The translations under genes were made by a program, and so were the position numbers. Below the pieces are notes generated by a model, which saw only the letters and a program-made list of their open reading frames with translations, ran no database searches and had not been told where the DNA came from. Shown here piece by piece: positions 9,878-20,225 of a stretch of DNA of 64,000 bases. Source of the DNA: Buchnera aphidicola str. G002 (Myzus persicae) (GTDB lineage: Bacteria; Pseudomonadota; Gammaproteobacteria; Enterobacterales; Enterobacteriaceae); the NCBI RefSeq assembly GCF_000521565.1, contig NZ_CP002701.1:248001-312000 (forward strand), given 5' to 3'. How positions within the stretch are numbered: position 1 is the stretch's first letter; every line of letters starts with the position of its first letter.

Positions 9878-10606
9878 ATGTCTACGAATAAAAGATTTAT
9901 ATATCGACGTATTTTATTGAAAGTAAGTGGAGAAGTGTTGCAAGGAATTAATGAATTTGGTATTGATATAGAATCTTTAAAAAGAATAGCAAAAGAAATT
10001 AAATCTATAGCAGAAATTGGTATTCAAGTAGGTTTAGTAATTGGTAGTGGTAATTTATTTCGTGGTGCTAGGTTATCTCAACTAGGTTTAAATCGAGTAG
10101 CTGCTGATCATATAGGTATTCTATCCACAGTGATTAATAGTTTAGCAATGAAAGACACAATAAATTCTATTTCTTCTATTAAAACTTGTTTAATGTCTGC
10201 AATACCTCTAAATGGTATTTGTGAAATATATAGTTGCGAACGAGCTATGAATTTATTATCTAATAATTTTATTATTATTTTTGCTGCCGGTACAGGAAAT
10301 CCCTTTTTTACAACTGATTCAGCTGCTTGTTTACGTGGTATTGAAATAGAATCTGATATTATTTTAAAAGGAACTAAAGTCAATGGAGTATATTCAACAG
10401 ATCCAAAAAAAGATTCTAGTGCTATTCTTTACAAAAAATTAACTTATAAAGATGTTCTTAAAAAAGAACTAAAAGTAATGGATTTATCTGCTTTTACTTT
10501 AGCTAGAGATTATCATCTCCCCATTCGGGTTTTTAATATAAACAAACCTGGATCTTTATATCGTATTATCATGGGAAAAGACGAGGGAACACTGATTACT
10601 GAATAA
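9878..10606 (+). CDS. pyrH: UMP kinase
   Basis: Phosphorylates UMP to UDP; hexameric amino-acid-kinase-family enzyme of pyrimidine synthesis. The start is the ATG at 9878 after AGGTTGAG; an in-frame TTG lies three codons earlier. The product has 242 residues (E. coli 241). Landmarks: RILLKVSGE (phosphate binding), [11 protein letters not shown], the near-invariant [19 protein letters not shown] and the C-terminus GTLITE. E. coli has GGGN where this protein has GSGN. It sits between tsf and frr, as in E. coli. Confidence 0.97.
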   Translation: MSTNKRFIYRRILLKVSGEVLQGINEFGIDIESLKRIAKEIKSIAEIGIQVGLVIGSGNLFRGARLSQLGLNRVAADHIGILSTVINSLAMKDTINSISSIKTCLMSAIPLNGICEIYSCERAMNLLSNNFIIIFAAGTGNPFFTTDSAACLRGIEIESDIILKGTKVNGVYSTDPKKDSSAILYKKLTYKDVLKKELKVMDLSAFTLARDYHLPIRVFNINKPGSLYRIIMGKDEGTLITE

Positions 10607-10686
10607 ATATTTGAATTACAATTTTAAAATATTTATCATCAAAAAACGTTTGAGTTAATTTTAAAATATATAGTAAAGGTAATGAT

Positions 10687-11244
10687 GTGATCAATCAGAT
10701 AAATACAAAAAATTATGAAAAAATGGAAACCTGTATACAAATATTTCAAAATAATGTTAATAACATGAGAACTGGTCGAGCATCACCAACGCTGCTTCAT
10801 GGTATTTATATTGAATATTTTGGTTCTAAAACTTCTTTACGTGAAGTTTGTAATATAGTGGTTGAAAATACAAATACTCTGAAAATTAACGTTTTTGATT
10901 CTTCTATTACTACTTTAATTAGGAAAGCTATTTTAAACTCAAATTTAGATTTAAATCCTATTGTACATGGTAAAGATATATTAATACAAATACCAACATT
11001 AACCGAAGAAAGAAGAATGCAATTAATTAAAGTAATTCGTATTGATGCAGAAAATAGTCGTATTTGTATTAGAAATATTCGTAGAGATGCTAATGATAAA
11101 ATTAAAAAACTTCTAAAAAGTAAAATGATTAGTGAAGATGAAGAACGTACTGAAGAAGTTAAAATACAAAAAATGACAGATAAATATATTAAAAAAATTG
11201 ACTCTATTTTATCAAAAAAAGAAATAGAACTGATGAAATTTTAA
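10687..11244 (+). CDS. frr: Ribosome recycling factor
   Basis: With EF-G, splits post-termination ribosomes. The 185 residues equal E. coli RRF, with conserved NMRTGRASPTLL, LKINVFDSS, LTEERRMQL and RNIRRDANDKIKKLL. The start codon is GTG at 10687, preceded by AAGG at 7-nt spacing; the nearby ATG triplets run into a stop, so the GTG is required. Downstream of pyrH, as in E. coli. Confidence 0.97.
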   Translation: MINQINTKNYEKMETCIQIFQNNVNNMRTGRASPTLLHGIYIEYFGSKTSLREVCNIVVENTNTLKINVFDSSITTLIRKAILNSNLDLNPIVHGKDILIQIPTLTEERRMQLIKVIRIDAENSRICIRNIRRDANDKIKKLLKSKMISEDEERTEEVKIQKMTDKYIKKIDSILSKKEIELMKF

Positions 11245-11318
11245 AATTATACTTGTCAAGTATATGTTTGTATTAATTGTATAGTGAAAATTGATTGTTG
11301 TTTAAAACAAGAATATTT

Positions 11319-12515
11319 ATGAAAAAAATAACCATTTTAGGATCAACTGGTTCTGTTGGGATTAACACTTTATCTATTGTTGAAAAGAACCCAAATTTAT
11401 TTAAAATAATTGCTTTAGTAGCTAATACAGATGTTGCTACTATGTTAAAGCAATGTAAATTATTTTCTCCTGAATGGGTGGCAATGAAAAATGAAAAATC
11501 TGCTAATATATTAAAAATAGAATTAAAAAAAAGAAAAATAAAGACTTATGTTTTGTACGGAGAGCAAGCTATTTGTCAATTAGCTGCATTACCAGAAACT
11601 GATCAAGTAATAGCTGCTATTGTTGGAATGGCAGGTTTGTTACCTACATTAGCTGCAATAAATGCTGGAAAAACAATATTATTAGCTAATAAAGAATCTT
11701 TAATTACTTCTGGTTCTTTATTTATGAAAGCACTATCTTTTAGTGGAGCTCAAATACTTCCTATTGATAGTGAACATAATGCTGTCTTTCAAGCTTTACC
11801 TTCAAATATGCAGAAAAACTTAGGTGTATCTAATTTAAAAAAAAATGGAATAAAGAAGATTGTTTTAACTGGTTCAGGAGGTCCTTTATATAATTTTTCT
11901 TCCTCTGATTTATCGAATGTAACTCCAAGACAAGCGTGTTCTCATCCCAATTGGAAAATGGGAAAAAAAATATCTATAGATTCAGCAACTATGATGAATA
12001 AAGGTTTGGAATATGCTGAAGCAAGATGGTTATTTAATACATTAGAATCAGAAATAGAAATTTTAATTCATCCTGAATCAATAATTCACTCTATGGTTCA
12101 ATATTATGATGGAGCTGTATTAGCACAATTATCAGTTCCAGATATAAGAATTGCTATTTCATACGCTATGTCTTGGCCAGATCGTATTAATTCAGGGGCA
12201 GATTTTTTAAATTTTTCAAAAATAAATAATCTATCTTTCTTTGAACCTGATTTTGTTCAATTTCCATGTTTGAAATTAGCTATTGATGCTTTTTCTGAAG
12301 GTCAAGCTGCTATGATAGTATTAAATGCTGTTAATGAAATTGTCGTTTCTGCTTTTCTAGAATATAAAATTTCTTTTAATAAAATTTTTGAGATCAATTT
12401 TGAAGTATTAATGTCTTCTTGTTTTTCAGAACCTACATGTATTGAAGATATTTTAGAAATTGATAAAAAATCAAGAACATTAGCTAGAAAAAAAATATTA
12501 TCCCTGATTCCTTAA
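11319..12515 (+). CDS. dxr: 1-deoxy-D-xylulose 5-phosphate reductoisomerase
   Basis: NADPH-dependent step of the MEP isoprenoid pathway. The ATG at 11319 gives 398 residues, the E. coli length; an in-frame TTG eight codons earlier was rejected. NADPH-binding GSTGSVG is at residues 7-13. The metal/substrate residues are in LPIDSEHNAVFQ and MMNKGLEYAEARWLF, with HPNWKMGKKISIDS in the catalytic loop. uppS next door uses the isoprenoid product. Confidence 0.97.
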   Translation: MKKITILGSTGSVGINTLSIVEKNPNLFKIIALVANTDVATMLKQCKLFSPEWVAMKNEKSANILKIELKKRKIKTYVLYGEQAICQLAALPETDQVIAAIVGMAGLLPTLAAINAGKTILLANKESLITSGSLFMKALSFSGAQILPIDSEHNAVFQALPSNMQKNLGVSNLKKNGIKKIVLTGSGGPLYNFSSSDLSNVTPRQACSHPNWKMGKKISIDSATMMNKGLEYAEARWLFNTLESEIEILIHPESIIHSMVQYYDGAVLAQLSVPDIRIAISYAMSWPDRINSGADFLNFSKINNLSFFEPDFVQFPCLKLAIDAFSEGQAAMIVLNAVNEIVVSAFLEYKISFNKIFEINFEVLMSSCFSEPTCIEDILEIDKKSRTLARKKILSLIP

Positions 12516-12606
12516 AGATATATAATTTTTTAATTATATTTTTATTCATTATTTTATTTAGAATTTTTAAAAACATTCTATTTTTAAAGAGAAAATTATA
12601 TATATT

Positions 12607-13362
12607 ATGTTGCATAGTTCTTCATTGAAATATAAAAAAAGAATGGAAGAAACAAATCTTCGTCATGTAGCAATTATCATGGATGGAAATGGGCGTTGGG
12701 CGAATAAAAAAGGAAAAACGCGTGTTTTAGGTCATAAAGCAGGTTTTGAAGCAGTAAAAAAAGCAGTAAAATTTGCTATTATAAATAATTTTAAAATATT
12801 AACTTTATATGCTTTTAGTAGTGAAAATTGGAATCGTCCATTATTTGAAGTTAAATCATTAATGAAATTATTTTTATTTGCATTACATAGTGAAATTAAA
12901 AATTTAAAAAAATATAATATTAGATTAAAAGTGATTGGAGATATTACATATTTTGATGAAAAATTGCAATATAATATTCATCAAGCAGAAAAGATCACTT
13001 TGGAAAACAACGGTTTAATTTTAAATGTAGCTATCAATTATGGTGGACGGTGGGATATAATCCAAAGCGTAAAAAAAATTGTGAATCAAGTCCAAAAAGG
13101 ATTCTTGAATGTAGAACAAATTAAAGAAAATACTCTTTCTCAGTTTTTATCTACTAGTGATCTTTTTCCAGTAGATTTAGTAATTAGAACAGGAGGAGAA
13201 AAAAGAATTAGTAATTTTTTATTATGGCAAATAGCTTACTCTGAATTATATTTTACTGATGTTTTATGGCCTGATTTTAATCGACATATTTTTCAAAATG
13301 CTATAGATTCTTTTATATCTCGCGAACGTCGTTTTGGAGGGTTTAAAAAATATGAAGAATAA
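12607..13362 (+). CDS. uppS: Undecaprenyl diphosphate synthase
   Basis: cis-Prenyltransferase making the C55 lipid carrier for peptidoglycan. The 251 residues (E. coli 253) include the catalytic D26 in HVAIIMDGNGRWA, the YAFSSENWNRP motif and RTGGEKRISNFLLWQ near the C-terminus (E. coli has GGEHRIS). In E. coli cdsA and rseP follow; here bamA comes next after 65 nt, so both are lost from this locus. Confidence 0.97.
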   Translation: MLHSSSLKYKKRMEETNLRHVAIIMDGNGRWANKKGKTRVLGHKAGFEAVKKAVKFAIINNFKILTLYAFSSENWNRPLFEVKSLMKLFLFALHSEIKNLKKYNIRLKVIGDITYFDEKLQYNIHQAEKITLENNGLILNVAINYGGRWDIIQSVKKIVNQVQKGFLNVEQIKENTLSQFLSTSDLFPVDLVIRTGGEKRISNFLLWQIAYSELYFTDVLWPDFNRHIFQNAIDSFISRERRFGGFKKYEE

Positions 13363-13427
13363 TATTTTTTAATATATGATTAGAATTTTTATAAAAGACG
13401 AAATCTATTGTAGGAAAAATAGTAACA

Positions 13428-15830
13428 ATGTTAATAAAAAAAATTTTTTTATCTTTTTTCTTGTTTTTTAGTCTTACTGTTTGCGCTAAAAATACATGGA
13501 CCGTAAAAGATATTCAATTTCAAGGATTGAAAAACTTTTCAAAAAACGAAACATTAAAAAATATTTTTTTTAGTATAGGAAATAAAATATCTGAATATGA
13601 TGTAAAAAACAGTATTAAGTCTTTATTCCAAACTGGTAAATTTGAAGATATCAAAGTTATTTATTCAGGTAAAACAATTATTTTTAATGTTAAAGAGAGA
13701 CCTATTATTTCGAATATTATTATATCTGGTAATAGTTTGATTAATAATACTATTTTAGAGAAATATTTAAAAAAATTAAACATTAAAAAAGGTGATGTAT
13801 TTAATCCTTTTTTTGTTAATATTTTTATTAAAACAATAGAAGATTTTTATTATAATCTTGGAAGATATAAAGCAAATGTAAAAATATTAAAATTTTTTTC
13901 TAAAGAAAATAATATAACTTTAAAAATACTTATTGATGAAGGTGTGATAACAAAAATTAATAGTATAAAAATATTTGGAAATAACGCTTTTTCTGAAGAA
14001 AAAATAATGTCGTTATTTAAACTAAAAAGTCATAGTGCTTGGTGGAATTTTTTAGATAAGAATATTTATTCTCCTAAAGAATTTAATAAAGATTTAGATA
14101 GTCTGAGTAGTTTTTATTTAAACCAGGGATATTTTTATTTTAAAATAGATGAAAAAAAAATAAATTTTTTTCAAGATAAAAATTATGTGGATATTGTAAT
14201 TAATATTTTTGAGGGGAAAAAATATAAAATCTCTCATTTTTTTCTCAATGGTAATTTCTTTCCATATGAAAAACATATTAAAAAAATTGTTAATATAAGT
14301 ATCAATGAATTATATAATCAAGAAAAAATTGATTTTATTAAAAAAGAAATAACAAGATTATTATCTGAATTTGGATATATAAATGCTGAAGTGACAGTTA
14401 ACCCACGCATTAATCATGAAAAAAAAACAATAACATTAGATTTTAATATAAATATTAAAAAACGTTATTTTGTAAAAAGAATTCATTTTAGAGGAAATGA
14501 GTTGACTCAAGACGAAGTTTTACGTCGTGAGATCAAACAAATGGAAGGAAAATATTTTAATGCAACATTAGTAGAATCTGGTAGAGAATCATTAGAAAAA
14601 ACAAAATATTTTAGTGAAGTTCAAATCATAAAAAATATAGATTCTCATAATTCTAATCAAGTAAATATTACTTATATAGTGAAAGAAAAATCTACTGGAT
14701 CCATAAATTTTGGTTTAGGATATGGAATAGATAGTGGCGTGAGTTTTAATACTTCTTTTTCTCAAAAAAATATATTTGGCTCTGGAAATTCCCTAAAAGC
14801 TAGTGCTATTAAAAATAAAAATCAAAAATATACTGATTTGTCAATTAATTATCCATATTTCATTTCTAATAACATAGATTTAAATACTAGATTATTTTAT
14901 AATGATTTAAAATATAATTTAAATAATATTTCTAATCTAACGAAGAATACTTATGGTTTTGAGAGCAATTTAGGATTTTTAATTAATGATACTAATAAAG
15001 TTAATTTGGGAATAGGATATACTCATAATGGTATTATTAATACAGAAAAAAAAGAAAAAATTATTCCCTTAATAAAAAAATCATTAAATAAAAATTTTTT
15101 AGAAGATAGTTTAGTGAATGACTTTACTTTAAACTATTCTTGGATATATGATAGTTTAAAATATTTTTATTTTCCTATTTCTGGAAATCAGACATATATA
15201 AGTGGAAAAAATACAATTCCTGGTTCTGATAATAATTTTTATAAAATAATATTAGATAGTGAAGAGTATATTCCATTAAATAAAAAACACAATTTTATTT
15301 TTTTAAGCCATATTCATTTAGGTTTAGGAAATAGTTTTAATGAAGAAAAACTGCCTTTTTATGAAAATTTTTATGCTAATAGTATTAATAATATTCGCGG
15401 TTTTCGTGTTAATAGTATCGGTCCTAAAAAAAATTATAATAATTCTGATTTAAAAAATTGTATTAAAGATCAAAATAATCAGTTATGTGAATCTGTTGAT
15501 TCTATTGGTGGAAATTCAATTTTTATCACTAATTTAGAATTAATTACACCTCTTCCATTTATAAACCATCAGTATTCTGAATTTCTTCGATCTTCTTTTT
15601 TTTTAGATGCTGGTAATATTTGGGACGTTAAGTGGAATAATATAAACAGTATTAGTTCATTAAAATTTTTAAAAAATAATAGTCTAAATGATATTTATGC
15701 ATCATATGGTTTTTCATTACAATGGTTTTCTCCTATCGGTCCGTTAGTTTTTTCTTATGCTTTTCCTATTCAAAAAAATAAAAATCATCAATTAGAAGCA
15801 TTTCAATTTAATTTTGGTAAAAACTGGTAA
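13428..15830 (+). CDS. bamA: Outer-membrane protein assembly factor BamA
   Basis: Central component of the BAM machine that inserts beta-barrel proteins into the outer membrane. The 800 residues (E. coli 810) contain a signal peptide (about 1-20, hydrophobic [13 protein letters not shown]), five POTRA domains to about residue 420, and a 16-strand barrel with the diagnostic loop-6 IRGF motif (R657) and a C-terminus ending FNFGKNW, aromatic as in outer-membrane barrels. Coding sequence is very A-rich in the POTRA region. The E. coli neighbours skp and lpxD are absent. Confidence 0.96.
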   Translation: MLIKKIFLSFFLFFSLTVCAKNTWTVKDIQFQGLKNFSKNETLKNIFFSIGNKISEYDVKNSIKSLFQTGKFEDIKVIYSGKTIIFNVKERPIISNIIISGNSLINNTILEKYLKKLNIKKGDVFNPFFVNIFIKTIEDFYYNLGRYKANVKILKFFSKENNITLKILIDEGVITKINSIKIFGNNAFSEEKIMSLFKLKSHSAWWNFLDKNIYSPKEFNKDLDSLSSFYLNQGYFYFKIDEKKINFFQDKNYVDIVINIFEGKKYKISHFFLNGNFFPYEKHIKKIVNISINELYNQEKIDFIKKEITRLLSEFGYINAEVTVNPRINHEKKTITLDFNINIKKRYFVKRIHFRGNELTQDEVLRREIKQMEGKYFNATLVESGRESLEKTKYFSEVQIIKNIDSHNSNQVNITYIVKEKSTGSINFGLGYGIDSGVSFNTSFSQKNIFGSGNSLKASAIKNKNQKYTDLSINYPYFISNNIDLNTRLFYNDLKYNLNNISNLTKNTYGFESNLGFLINDTNKVNLGIGYTHNGIINTEKKEKIIPLIKKSLNKNFLEDSLVNDFTLNYSWIYDSLKYFYFPISGNQTYISGKNTIPGSDNNFYKIILDSEEYIPLNKKHNFIFLSHIHLGLGNSFNEEKLPFYENFYANSINNIRGFRVNSIGPKKNYNNSDLKNCIKDQNNQLCESVDSIGGNSIFITNLELITPLPFINHQYSEFLRSSFFLDAGNIWDVKWNNINSISSLKFLKNNSLNDIYASYGFSLQWFSPIGPLVFSYAFPIQKNKNHQLEAFQFNFGKNW

Positions 15831-15977
15831 TTTTAAAATAATTCTATAAATAAGATATTTTTTATTAATGACTGTAAAATTATATTTATTCAAAAATATT
15901 ACATATTTTTAATCTATCTAAAAATAGTAATTATATATTTTAACACTATTAATTTTAAAAAAAATAAGGTAAATGTT

Positions 15978-16433
15978 TTGAATTGTATAAATCAAACTTT
16001 AAATATTAAAGAAATTTTAAAAATTTTACCTCATCGTTACCCTTTTTTACTTATAGATCGAGTTTTAAATTTTCAAAAATTTAAATATCTAAAAGCAGTA
16101 AAAAATTGTACTATTAATGAACCATATTTTCAAGGTCATTTTTTGACAGAATCAGTTTTTCCTGGTGTGTTAATTATTGAAGCAATGGCCCAAGCATCAG
16201 GTATTTTGATATATAAAAGTACAGGTTTATTAGATATAAACAAGTTACATTATTTTGTAGGAATTGATAATACTCGTTTTAAGAAAAATGCTATTCCTGG
16301 GGATCAAATATTTATAGAAGTAACTATTTTAAAATCTGATAGAAATATTTTACGATTTAAAAATATTGCTATAGTTGATGATGAGATTGTTTGTAAATCT
16401 ACAATAATTTTTGCTAAAAAATCTTTTTTTTAA
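15978..16433 (+). CDS. fabZ: 3-hydroxyacyl-[acyl-carrier-protein] dehydratase FabZ
   Basis: Dehydrates 3-hydroxyacyl-ACP in fatty-acid elongation; hot-dog fold. The 151 residues equal E. coli FabZ, with LPHRYPFLLIDRVL and catalytic H54 and E68 (FPGVLIIEAMAQASG). The usual HFPGxPxxPG motif reads HFLTESVFPG here, so the first Pro-Gly is lost. The start is TTG at 15978, 8 nt after AAGG; the only nearby ATG stops at once. It is the sole survivor of the lpxD-fabZ-lpxA-lpxB block between bamA and dnaE. Confidence 0.93.
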   Translation: MNCINQTLNIKEILKILPHRYPFLLIDRVLNFQKFKYLKAVKNCTINEPYFQGHFLTESVFPGVLIIEAMAQASGILIYKSTGLLDINKLHYFVGIDNTRFKKNAIPGDQIFIEVTILKSDRNILRFKNIAIVDDEIVCKSTIIFAKKSFF

Positions 16434-16468
16434 TGAAAATATATATTTATATAAATTTCGGAAAATAT

Positions 16469-19400
16469 ATGAATGAACCAAAATTTGTTCATCTTAATGT
16501 ACATAGTGACTATTCAATTATTGATGGATTATCTAAACCTGAAGATTTAGTTAAAAAAGCAGCATTTTTTGGTATGTCTGCTCTTGCAATAACAGATTAT
16601 AACAATTTGTATGGAGTAATTAAATTTTATAATGCTGCACATAGACTTGGTGTCAAACCTATTATTGGTATTACAGTAAATTTTTTTTCTAATTTATTAA
16701 ATAACGAATTAACAAAATTAACTTTATTAGCTTCGACTGAAATAGGATATAAAAATTTAATTTTATTAATTTCTAGAGCATATCAAAAAGGATATATTAA
16801 TAATTATAATGTCACTATTGAAAAAAGATGGTTATTAGAAATTAATAAAGGAATAATACTATTATCTGGAGGATCTCAAGGTGAGATTGGAAAAATCTTA
16901 CTAAATGGAGAATTATCATTAGTTTATAATTGTTTATCTTTTTATCAAAAATATTTTCCTAATGCTTATTATTTAGAATTATTTCGTACAGATCGAGATA
17001 ACGAAGAAAAATATTTAAATTTAGCAATAGATTTGTCTTTTTCTAAAAAAATTCCTGTTGTAGCGACTAATGATGTTTGTTTTTTAAGTAAAGAAGATTT
17101 TAAAGTTCACAAAATTAGAATTGCTATTAATGAAGGTGAAATATTACAAGAATCGAAAATTCAACATAATTATAGTAATGAGCAATTTTTAAAAAGTGAA
17201 GAAGAAATGTGTCGTCTTTTTTCTGATATTCCAGAAGCTCTTATTAATAGTGTAGAAATTGCAAAACGTTGTAATGTTTTTATTTGTTCTGGGAAATATT
17301 TTTTACCACAGTTCCCAACAGGAAATATAAGTGTTGAAAATTATTTAATATTAGAAGCATATAAAGGTATGAAAAAACGTTTAAATTTATTTAATTTAAA
17401 TGATAAAAAAAGTCAATTTATATATGAAAAATATAAAAATCGTCTGGATATGGAATTAAATGTAATTAATGAAATGAAGTTTCCTGGATATTTTTTAATT
17501 GTAATGGAATTCATAAAATGGGCTAAAGATAATAATATACCAGTAGGTCCAGGACGAGGTTCTGGTGCAGGTTCTCTTGTCGCTTATGCATTAAATATTA
17601 CGGAAATAGATCCTTTATTTTTTAATCTTTTATTTGAAAGATTTTTAAATCCAGAACGTGTTTCATTACCTGATTTTGATATTGATTTTTGTATGGATAA
17701 ACGTGATAAAGTCATTGATCATGTTTCAGATATATATGGTAGAAATGCAGTCGCTCAGATTATTACTTTTGGTACTATGACAGCAAAAGCTGTGATTAGA
17801 GATGTTGGTCGAGTCTTGGGATATCCATATGGTTTTATAAATAAATTATCTAAATTAGTACCATTAGATCCTGGTATAACATTAAATGACGCTTTTTCTA
17901 AAGAACCAGAATTATATAATCTTTATAAAAATAATGAAGATGTTAAAATTTTGATTGATTTAGCTAAAAAATTAGAAGGAACAAATAGAAATGTGGGTAA
18001 GCATGCAGGAGGTGTGGTTATTTCTCCTACTAAAATTACTGATTTTTGTCCATTGTATTGTGATGAAAATGGAAATAATCCAGTAACTCAGTTTGATAAA
18101 AATGATATAGAATATATAGGGTTAGTAAAATTTGATTTTCTTGGCTTACGTACTTTAACTATAATTAGTTACGCTATGGAAATGATTAATTTTAAGTTAA
18201 AAATTAATAAAAAGAAATCTATCAATATTAATTCTATTCCTCTTAATGATGATAAATGCTTTAATTTATTAAAAAAATCTGAAACTACTGCTGTCTTTCA
18301 ATTAGAATCTTATGGTATGAAAGAGCTAATTAAAAGATTAAAACCTGATTGTTTTGAAGATATAATTGCTTTATTGGCACTTTTTAGACCTGGTCCTTTG
18401 CAATCTGGTATGGTTGATAATTTTATTAATAGAAAACATGGACGTGAGAAGATTTCATATCCTGATCACAAATGGGAACATATATTATTAAAACCAATAT
18501 TAGAATCCACATATGGTATTATTTTATATCAAGAACAAGTGATGCAAATTGCTCAAGTTTTAGCAGGTTACACTTTAGGTGGTGCAGATATTTTAAGACG
18601 TGCAATGAGCAAAAAAAATCTTAAAGATATGGGTAAACAACGAGCTATATTTCAAGAAGGAGCTTTGAAAAACGGTATTAATCAAAAATTAGCAATAAAA
18701 ATTTTTGATTTATTAGAAAAATTTGCAGGATATGGATTTAATAAATCTCATTCTGTAGCTTATGCCTTAGTTTCTTATCAAACTTTATGGTTAAAATCAC
18801 ACTATCCTGCTGAATTTATGGCTGCGGCTATGACTTCTGATATAGATAATACAGAAAAAATTGTAATTTTAGTTAATGAAAGTTTCAAAATGGGTATTAA
18901 AATTATACCTCCTAATGTCAATTTAAGTAGATATCAATTTTACGTTAATGATGAAAATAACATAGTTTATGGTATAGGAGCTATTAAAGGTATAGGAGAA
19001 AATTCAGTATTGAATCTTATTAAGGAAAGAAAAAAAAATGGATTTTTTGTTGATTTATTTGATCTTTGTATTCGTATGGATTCTAATAAAATTACACGTC
19101 GAGTATTAGAAAAATTAATAATGTCTGGAAGTTGTGATTGTTTTAACAAACCTAGAAATTATTTACTTAGATCGATTGATGATGCTATAAAAGCGTCAAA
19201 AGAGTTTATTAAAATTAAATATTTTAAACAAGAAAGTCTTTTTGGTTCTTTTTCAAATGAATTAAAACAAGTTAAAAAAAATAATTTTATTAATCTAGCA
19301 TATTCTGAAGTCGATCAATTAGAGGATGAATATCAAGTATTAGGATTTTACCTAACTGGGCATCCTATTAATCAATATAAAACAGAATTAAAACATTATT

Positions 19401-19954
19401 TAAATGGTATTACATTATCAAGTTTAGAACATTTGATCAAAAATAAACAAGTTTTAGTAGCAGGAATAGTAGTTTCTATCAAAATTAAATTAACTAAAAA
19501 TAAAAATCGTATAGCTTTTTTAATATTAGACGATAACACTAGCCGATTAGAAGTAGTCATTTTTACTAGTTTATTAGATATATATGAACCCTTATTAAAA
19601 TTAAATAAAATTTTACTTGTAAGAGGAATATTACATACTAGTGTTGTTAACAAAAATATTAAAATGACTGCTTCTGAAATTATGAGTTTAGATATAGCAC
19701 GTGAAAAATACATACAAAAATTAACTATTATATTAGAAGAAAAAAAAATAGACACTTTGTTTTTAAAAAAATTATATAGATATTTAGAAAAACAACCTAA
19801 AGGAAATGTTTCTATTCATATTTCTTACTATAATAAAACAATCTGTTTAAATTTTAAATTAAATGAAAAATGGTTTGTTAAAATTACAGATGTTTTTTTA
19901 AATAAATTAAAAGAATTAGAAAGATCAAAAAAAATAAAATTAAAATTTTGCTAA
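16469..19954 (+). CDS. dnaE: DNA polymerase III alpha subunit
   Basis: Replicative polymerase catalytic subunit. I start at the ATG at 16469 (MNEPKFVHLNVHSDYS), which follows GGA and matches E. coli MSEPRFVHLRVHSDYS, giving 1161 residues (E. coli 1160). Order: PHP domain (1-280), palm with catalytic aspartates in LPDFDIDFCMDKRD (about 402-406) and VKFDFLGLRTL, fingers, helix-hairpin-helix, OB fold and C-terminal tau-binding region. An in-frame ATG at 16433 overlaps the fabZ stop and adds 12 unconserved residues. rnhB, normally upstream, is missing. Confidence 0.97.
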   Translation: MNEPKFVHLNVHSDYSIIDGLSKPEDLVKKAAFFGMSALAITDYNNLYGVIKFYNAAHRLGVKPIIGITVNFFSNLLNNELTKLTLLASTEIGYKNLILLISRAYQKGYINNYNVTIEKRWLLEINKGIILLSGGSQGEIGKILLNGELSLVYNCLSFYQKYFPNAYYLELFRTDRDNEEKYLNLAIDLSFSKKIPVVATNDVCFLSKEDFKVHKIRIAINEGEILQESKIQHNYSNEQFLKSEEEMCRLFSDIPEALINSVEIAKRCNVFICSGKYFLPQFPTGNISVENYLILEAYKGMKKRLNLFNLNDKKSQFIYEKYKNRLDMELNVINEMKFPGYFLIVMEFIKWAKDNNIPVGPGRGSGAGSLVAYALNITEIDPLFFNLLFERFLNPERVSLPDFDIDFCMDKRDKVIDHVSDIYGRNAVAQIITFGTMTAKAVIRDVGRVLGYPYGFINKLSKLVPLDPGITLNDAFSKEPELYNLYKNNEDVKILIDLAKKLEGTNRNVGKHAGGVVISPTKITDFCPLYCDENGNNPVTQFDKNDIEYIGLVKFDFLGLRTLTIISYAMEMINFKLKINKKKSININSIPLNDDKCFNLLKKSETTAVFQLESYGMKELIKRLKPDCFEDIIALLALFRPGPLQSGMVDNFINRKHGREKISYPDHKWEHILLKPILESTYGIILYQEQVMQIAQVLAGYTLGGADILRRAMSKKNLKDMGKQRAIFQEGALKNGINQKLAIKIFDLLEKFAGYGFNKSHSVAYALVSYQTLWLKSHYPAEFMAAAMTSDIDNTEKIVILVNESFKMGIKIIPPNVNLSRYQFYVNDENNIVYGIGAIKGIGENSVLNLIKERKKNGFFVDLFDLCIRMDSNKITRRVLEKLIMSGSCDCFNKPRNYLLRSIDDAIKASKEFIKIKYFKQESLFGSFSNELKQVKKNNFINLAYSEVDQLEDEYQVLGFYLTGHPINQYKTELKHYLNGITLSSLEHLIKNKQVLVAGIVVSIKIKLTKNKNRIAFLILDDNTSRLEVVIFTSLLDIYEPLLKLNKILLVRGILHTSVVNKNIKMTASEIMSLDIAREKYIQKLTIILEEKKIDTLFLKKLYRYLEKQPKGNVSIHISYYNKTICLNFKLNEKWFVKITDVFLNKLKELERSKKIKLKFC

Positions 19955-20082
19955 AAAATAGTATGTATATTATTTCTCAAATATAACTATTATTTGAATT
20001 TATTTTTTTCAAGAAATAAAAAATTTATATTTGTAGAATATATACTATTTAAATATTAAATAAACTATTTTAAAGTTATTAT

Positions 20083-20129
20083 ATAACTCGCAAAAATATT
20101 AATTATAATAAAAAGATAATGCGAGTTAT
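20083..20129. terminator. 10-bp hairpin between convergent dnaE and proS
   Basis: ATAACTCGCA (20083-20092) and TGCGAGTTAT (20120-20129) pair perfectly around a 27-nt AT loop. Rightward the stem is followed by T-rich sequence with a run of eight or more T about 17 nt later. It is a candidate shared terminator for dnaE and proS. The long loop makes this less certain. Confidence 0.45.
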
Positions 20130-20225
20130 TTTATATAATATTATTACTTTTTTTTAGCGTAATATTTAATAAAGAAAAAATAAATCTATAGTCGGTTCCA
20201 ATATATCTAAAAAAATTTTTATATT

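Noticed and set aside
18967..19755. Antisense frames within dnaE
   Set aside because: They are shadows of a strongly conserved coding region and lack independent support.
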